From the NCBI RefSeq assembly GCF_039679125.1, contig NZ_CP155551.1, forward strand, positions 124,001 to 188,000: a stretch of DNA of 64,000 nt, written 5' to 3'. The position numbers and the translations under genes are program-made. The notes under the pieces were generated by a model. That model was not told where the DNA came from, ran no database searches, and was given only the letters and a program-made list of their open reading frames with translations. This DNA comes from Blastococcus sp. HT6-4 (GTDB lineage: Bacteria > Actinomycetota > Actinomycetes > Mycobacteriales > Geodermatophilaceae). This document shows, piece after piece, positions 60,752-64,000 of this stretch; the first letter of the stretch is position 1, and the number at the start of each line of letters is the position of its first letter.

Positions 60752-61345
60752 TCAGTTGTCGGGGCTGGGGTCCTCGTCCGGCTCCGGCACGTCCCCACCG
60801 ACGCCGCCGGTGGGCTCGGCGGCGACCATCGCCTCGATGGTCACCTCCTGGCCGTTGGCGAAGGAGAAGGTGACCGGGATCGACTGCGAGGACCGGAGGT
60901 CCCGGTCGAGATCGGTGAGGAGCACGGTGGGCATGTCCATCGCGCCGACGTAGAGGTTGTCGTTGCCGTCGACCTCCACGGCCGAGGCGGTCATCTCCTC
61001 GCCGGAGGGGGACAGGAACACCGCCTCGGCGAAGTCGTCGCCGGTGATCTCCTCGAGCGCCACGGGCTCGGAGCCGCTGTTGGTCAGCGTGAAGGTGAGC
61101 GGGGCGTCCTCGCCGGTGCTGTAGATCTCGTCGGACGGGTAGGGCAGCTCCACGTCGACGACGCTGACGTCCTCGGTGACGAACTCCTCGGGCCCGGCGT
61201 TCCCGCCGTCGACCTCCAGGCCGGGCTCCTGGGCCGGGTTGGCCGACTCGTCGTTCAGGTTCTCTCCCACCCCGCAGGCGGTGAGCGACAGCGCCGCGGC
61301 GACGGTGGCGGCGGCGAACGGGTGCGTGAGCGAGCGGCGCGGCAT
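60752..61345 (-). CDS. Lipoprotein, PCu(A)C-like fold without the copper motif
   Basis: A 197-residue secreted lipoprotein with lipobox LTAC (C24) followed by an acidic linker. The second half (ADGND-like turn, LYVGAMDMPTVLLTDLDRDLRSSQSIPVTFSFANGQEVTIEAMV) resembles the cupredoxin-like fold of PCu(A)C copper chaperones, but the usual H-M-x10-M-x21-H-x-M ligands are missing. The C-terminal tail is rich in Pro, Glu and Asp. I can say it is exported and beta-rich; copper binding is doubtful. Confidence 0.65.
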   Translation of the reverse strand: MPRRSLTHPFAAATVAAALSLTACGVGENLNDESANPAQEPGLEVDGGNAGPEEFVTEDVSVVDVELPYPSDEIYSTGEDAPLTFTLTNSGSEPVALEEITGDDFAEAVFLSPSGEEMTASAVEVDGNDNLYVGAMDMPTVLLTDLDRDLRSSQSIPVTFSFANGQEVTIEAMVAAEPTGGVGGDVPEPDEDPSPDN

Positions 61346-61452
61346 GCTGGTCCTTCCGGCGGGGCGTTCGACGTCCCTGGCCTACCCGGCAGAGGCGCAC
61401 CGCTACACCGCCGGCCGGACCGCAACCAAGTTGTCGCATTCGGGAGGTGGAC

Positions 61453-61605
61453 GTGGCCGGTACCGATCCGCCCAGCACCCCGCCCGACGAGGGCGGCGAC
61501 CCCGCCTGCTGGCTGCGCCGGGTCTGCCCCGAGTGCGGCGGTCTCGCGGACGAGGATCCGCCCGCCCGCTGCCCCCGGTGCGGGGCCGAGCTGCCCGTGG
61601 AGTGA
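61453..61605 (+). CDS. Small zinc-ribbon protein, 50 residues
   Basis: GTG at 61453 with GGGAGG seven bases upstream opens a 50-codon frame ending TGA at 61605. The product has two CxxC pairs, CPECGGLAD and RCPRCGAELPVE, spaced 14 residues apart, the layout of a rubredoxin-like zinc ribbon, plus a Cys-Trp at about 19-20. It stops 5 bases before the end of the convergent Rieske gene. Such tiny ribbons may bind RNA, DNA or a partner protein; no function is claimed. Confidence 0.7.
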   Translation: MAGTDPPSTPPDEGGDPACWLRRVCPECGGLADEDPPARCPRCGAELPVE

Positions 61606-61610
61606 GCCGG

Positions 61611-62933
61611 TCAGGCCGCCGCGCGCGACCGCCCGGCCATCCGGAAGTCGCACAGGGCGTCCCGGAGCGCGACACCCAGCCGGTCGGCCGGCAGGTGCAG
61701 CTCGTCGCGCCGGTCCAGGGGCAGCCCGGACGGTGCCGTCCCGGCGAGCAGGGCCAGATCGGCGTCGAGCGCCCGCTGCTCCGCGGCGGCGTGGTCGGCG
61801 AGCAGCGCCGGGGAGGGCAGCGGCCGACCGGGGCCGGCGGACAGCAGGATCCGGGTCAGCACGCGGGTCGAGTCGAGGTCCTCGGGCTGCAGGAGCGTGA
61901 GCGTCGTCGTCGTCGCCCCGGAGTCGAGCTGGTCACGGCGGATGCGCAGCCGGAACGGCGCCCGGTGGACGTAGGTGACCCTCCTGCGCTGGCGCAGCGG
62001 CCGCCCGCCGAGGACGACCTCCGGGTCCAGCGGGTCGTCGCACCACTGCTCCTGCGTGCTGGTGAAGCCGCCGGCCTCCGGTGTGACCTCGTAGGGCGGC
62101 ACCTCGGGGTGGTCGGCGGCGCCGGTGTCCCCGTGCACGAACGGCAGCCGGGCGACGTCCAGCAGCAGGTCGGCGACGACCGCCGCCGGCGCGGAGGTGC
62201 GGCGGGGGACGAGCCAGCGGGAGAGGAACCGGCGGTCCGCGGCCTCGGGCAGGTCGAGGGGGACGTCGGCCGGCTCCCGCGGTGCGAGCTCCACCACGCC
62301 CCGCCGCTCGCGGACGCCCGAGGCCGGCGGGTCGACGACCAGCTCCTGCCCGTCCCGCCGCAGCGTCCAGGTGCATCCCAGCAGCCGGACCTGCAGCCAG
62401 CCGCCCGGGCGCAGCTCCGCGGAGAGGGCTACCGGGTGCCAGGCGTGCGCGAGGGAGGGGTCGAGGTTGCCGAAGACCGGCCCGGCCGGCTCGGGAGCGG
62501 GTGGTGCCGGCTCGGGGCGCGGCGGCTGCGCCGGGCGGGCCGGCACGGCGGCCGTGGTCCGCTCCGGCGCGAGCCAGACCCAGCCGTGCCGCTCCTCCAC
62601 CGCCCACGGGAGCGGCAGGTCGGCGCGCGGCGGTGGGGTGCCCGCCGGCCCGAGGGAGGGCGCCGTGGTGCAGCGGCCGTCGGCGTCGAACCGCCAGCCG
62701 TGCCGCGCGCACTCCAGCCGGCCGTCGACGACGGTGGCCGCGGCGAGGGGGACGGCCCGGTGGGGGCACCGGGCGGGGAACGCCGTCACCTCGCCGCCGG
62801 GCCGCAGCCGGACGATGACGTACGCCCGCCCGTCGGCGCCCACCGGCACCGGCGTCGTCCCGACCTGGGCGGCGGGGGCGACCGGGAACCAGCCCGTCGG
62901 CGAGGCGGCGGAGGAAGCACTGAACAGGGCCAT
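61611..62933 (-). CDS. Rieske [2Fe-2S] oxygenase-like protein
   Basis: A 440-residue protein. The Rieske centre has C56, H58, C75 and H78 (RCPHRAVPL and ECARHGW). The C-terminal part has the START-like fold of ring-hydroxylating oxygenase alpha subunits; LPFVHGDTGAADH (about 272-284) may supply the iron-binding histidines of the D-x2-H-x4-H motif, though spacing is not exact. The linker (about 125-150) is Pro/Ala-rich. It is closest to VanA/CMO-like monooxygenases. No reductase gene is beside it. Substrate unknown. Confidence 0.85.
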   Translation of the reverse strand: MALFSASSAASPTGWFPVAPAAQVGTTPVPVGADGRAYVIVRLRPGGEVTAFPARCPHRAVPLAAATVVDGRLECARHGWRFDADGRCTTAPSLGPAGTPPPRADLPLPWAVEERHGWVWLAPERTTAAVPARPAQPPRPEPAPPAPEPAGPVFGNLDPSLAHAWHPVALSAELRPGGWLQVRLLGCTWTLRRDGQELVVDPPASGVRERRGVVELAPREPADVPLDLPEAADRRFLSRWLVPRRTSAPAAVVADLLLDVARLPFVHGDTGAADHPEVPPYEVTPEAGGFTSTQEQWCDDPLDPEVVLGGRPLRQRRRVTYVHRAPFRLRIRRDQLDSGATTTTLTLLQPEDLDSTRVLTRILLSAGPGRPLPSPALLADHAAAEQRALDADLALLAGTAPSGLPLDRRDELHLPADRLGVALRDALCDFRMAGRSRAAA

Positions 62934-63001
62934 GCGCCATTGCAGGGCCGGCCGGTTCCGACGCGGTTACGGGCGGCGCAACATCGTGCGCCGGTGACGG
63001 G

Positions 63002-63421
63002 TCAGTCCGTCGGGAGAGCTCCCCGTGAGGCGCGGAACAACGAGACCGCGGCGGACCCGGCCAGGACCCCGCCGCCGACGGTCAGGACCAGGCCCGGGCC
63101 GGGCGCCCAGCCCGAGAAGCCCACGAGGTTCGCGAGGTGCAGCACCTGCCACAGCGGGAGGGCGAGGGCCACCACGGCCAGGACCGCCGCGTGCACGGCG
63201 GCGAGGACCTGGGAGCGGATGATCGCCCCGGCGATGCCGAGCACCGCCGCGTACATGGTCCACAGCCCGGCGCCCCGGACGCCCGAGACGTTGCCCGCGG
63301 CGGTGGCCACCCAGGGGAGGAAGGCGCCGAAGAGCACCATGAGCGCGGCGCCGAGCAGACGCCTGCTCCCGGGGCTGCGGCGTCGGTCGCGGCGCCCCGA
63401 CTGCCGTGCACTCATCGCCAT
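63002..63421 (-). CDS. Membrane protein of unknown function, 139 residues
   Basis: A small integral membrane protein with four hydrophobic segments (roughly 22-42, 52-72, 75-98, 108-130), a basic N terminus (QSGRRDRRRS) and a short polar tail. I do not recognise the family. It is the kind of four-segment protein of unknown function often found in actinobacteria. It lies between the Rieske gene and the symporter operon. Confidence 0.7.
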   Translation of the reverse strand: MAMSARQSGRRDRRRSPGSRRLLGAALMVLFGAFLPWVATAAGNVSGVRGAGLWTMYAAVLGIAGAIIRSQVLAAVHAAVLAVVALALPLWQVLHLANLVGFSGWAPGPGLVLTVGGGVLAGSAAVSLFRASRGALPTD

Positions 63422-63565
63422 GAGGACAGGACTCTAGGTCCTGCGGCGCCATCCCGACAGCCCGTCAGCGGCGGGTCCGCCCGGTGCTCCATCGACGATC
63501 ACGACCCCGTTGCAGTTGCCACTCCATTGATTGACCCCACCCGACTGGTCTGGTTCTCTTTCCGC

Positions 63566-63589
63566 GCGTGTGTGACCTGACGCACACGC
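63566..63589. promoter_or_regulatory. CRP/GlxR-like site upstream of the symporter operon
   Basis: TGTGA-N6-GCACA (63571-63586) differs from the CRP/GlxR consensus TGTGA-N6-TCACA by one base, inside a wider inverted repeat GCGTGTG-N10-CACACGC. It ends about 20 bases before the start of the DUF4212 gene. CRP-type control of acetate permeases is known in other actinobacteria. Confidence 0.6.
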
Positions 63590-63609
63590 TGTGACCTCTG
63601 GAGGAGCGG

Positions 63610-63888
63610 GTGGACGCTACACAGCGCAAGGACTACTGGCGGAGGAATCTCCGCCTGATGAGCGTGCTGCTCGTCATCTGGGCACTGGTGTCGTTCGGCG
63701 CGGGGATCCTCTTCGTCGAGCCGCTGAACAGCGTCGAGATCCTCGGCTTCCCCCTCGGCTTCTGGTTCGCCCAGCAGGGGTCCATCGTCACCTTCGTCGT
63801 CCTCATCGCCGTCTACGTCTGGCGGATGGACAAGCTCGACGCCGAGTTCGGCATCGACGAGTACGAGGAGGAGGTCCACCACTCATGA
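63610..63888 (+). CDS. DUF4212 protein, small subunit of a sodium:solute symporter
   Basis: A 92-residue protein with two membrane segments (about 17-38 and 58-78) and the family markers KDYWRRNLRLM, FGAGILFVEPLN, LGFPLGFWFAQQGSI and a final acidic tail. DUF4212 proteins always come with an SSS-family symporter for acetate or similar solutes, encoded next. GTG start with GGAGGAG before it. Its stop overlaps the next start by four bases. Confidence 0.94.
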   Translation: MDATQRKDYWRRNLRLMSVLLVIWALVSFGAGILFVEPLNSVEILGFPLGFWFAQQGSIVTFVVLIAVYVWRMDKLDAEFGIDEYEEEVHHS

Positions 63889-64000
63889 GCGACATCCAGG
63901 TGTGGACGCTCGTCTTCGTCGTCATCACGTTCGGCATCTACATCTACATCGCCTACGCCAGCCGGGTGTCCACCACGTCCGGCTTCTACGTCGCCGGTGG
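63885..64000 (+). CDS. Sodium:solute symporter (SSS family), 5' part only
   Basis: The first 38 codons are in the window: MSDIQVWTLVFVVITFGIY and on to ASRVSTTSGFYVAGG. This is the normal N terminus of ActP-like cation/acetate symporters, with the first membrane segment and the FYVAGG box that starts the transport domain. It overlaps the DUF4212 gene (ATGA) and would form the symporter pair with it. The right edge of the window cuts it. Confidence 0.9.
   Translation, partial: MSDIQVWTLVFVVITFGIYIYIAYASRVSTTSGFYVAG

Noticed and set aside
60752-61345. Copper chaperone PCu(A)C
   Set aside because: The fold looks similar but the His/Met copper ligands are missing.

Overview
The window is about 64 kb of very GC-rich DNA with GTG/ATG starts, heavy G/C third-position bias and tightly packed, often 4-base-overlapping genes. 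The 16S-23S-5S operon, with the actinobacterial 16S 3' end CCTCCTTTCT and no tRNA in the spacer, and the protein set (EgtE, class F sortase, SigK/RskA-like pair, stand-alone Streptomyces-type S4) point to a high-GC actinobacterium. Geodermatophilaceae (Blastococcus, Geodermatophilus, Modestobacter) is my best guess from general resemblance, not from a search.

Layout. 0-10 kb: end of a beta-lactamase-fold hydrolase, an SRPBCC protein, an SDR, an HxlR regulator divergent from an MFS pump with two identical-architecture operators, a thioesterase, a Phd/VapC toxin-antitoxin pair, and a two-component system divergent from an ABC exporter. 10.5-20 kb plus 31-33 kb: a molybdenum hydroxylase (three subunits plus CoxG), an NCS2 nucleobase permease, FdrA and a DUF1116 protein, and, 11 kb away, barbiturase and carbamate kinase. 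A 14- to 17-bp sequence motif shared by three promoter regions ties these two blocks together. I infer one regulon for oxidative pyrimidine breakdown: uptake, oxidation to barbiturate, ring opening to ureidomalonate, phosphorolytic release of carbamoyl phosphate, then ATP from carbamate kinase. The phosphorolytic step is the new part and is inference.

20-34 kb: an ECF sigma module caught between two 106-bp direct repeats, a PilZ protein, a DUF2470 gene and an S4 gene sharing an IdeR/DtxR-like box, KptA, an orphan TctC receptor, a SpoIIE-type phosphatase, and a SipW-like signal peptidase fused to DUF5305 behind a small secreted protein. 34-38 kb: PHP phosphatase, RecQ-type helicase fused to a phosphoribosyltransferase-like end, and AlkB behind a LexA-like palindrome. 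38-43.6 kb: rRNA operon, with the processing stalks of both large rRNAs visible.

43.8-51.6 kb: a GntR/ABC operon; a minus-strand run of DUF4397 protein, class F sortase, ECF sigma, RskA-like anti-sigma and EgtE; DUF309 and TspO-like genes. 51.6-64 kb: photolyase, Fpg/Nei glycosylase, a metallo-beta-lactamase gene enclosed by two inverted 59-bp repeats, a second two-component system with a MacB-like ABC exporter, a lipoprotein, a 50-residue zinc-ribbon protein, a Rieske oxygenase-like protein, and the start of a DUF4212/sodium:solute symporter operon behind a CRP-like site. No CRISPR array, prophage, insertion sequence or tRNA gene was seen.
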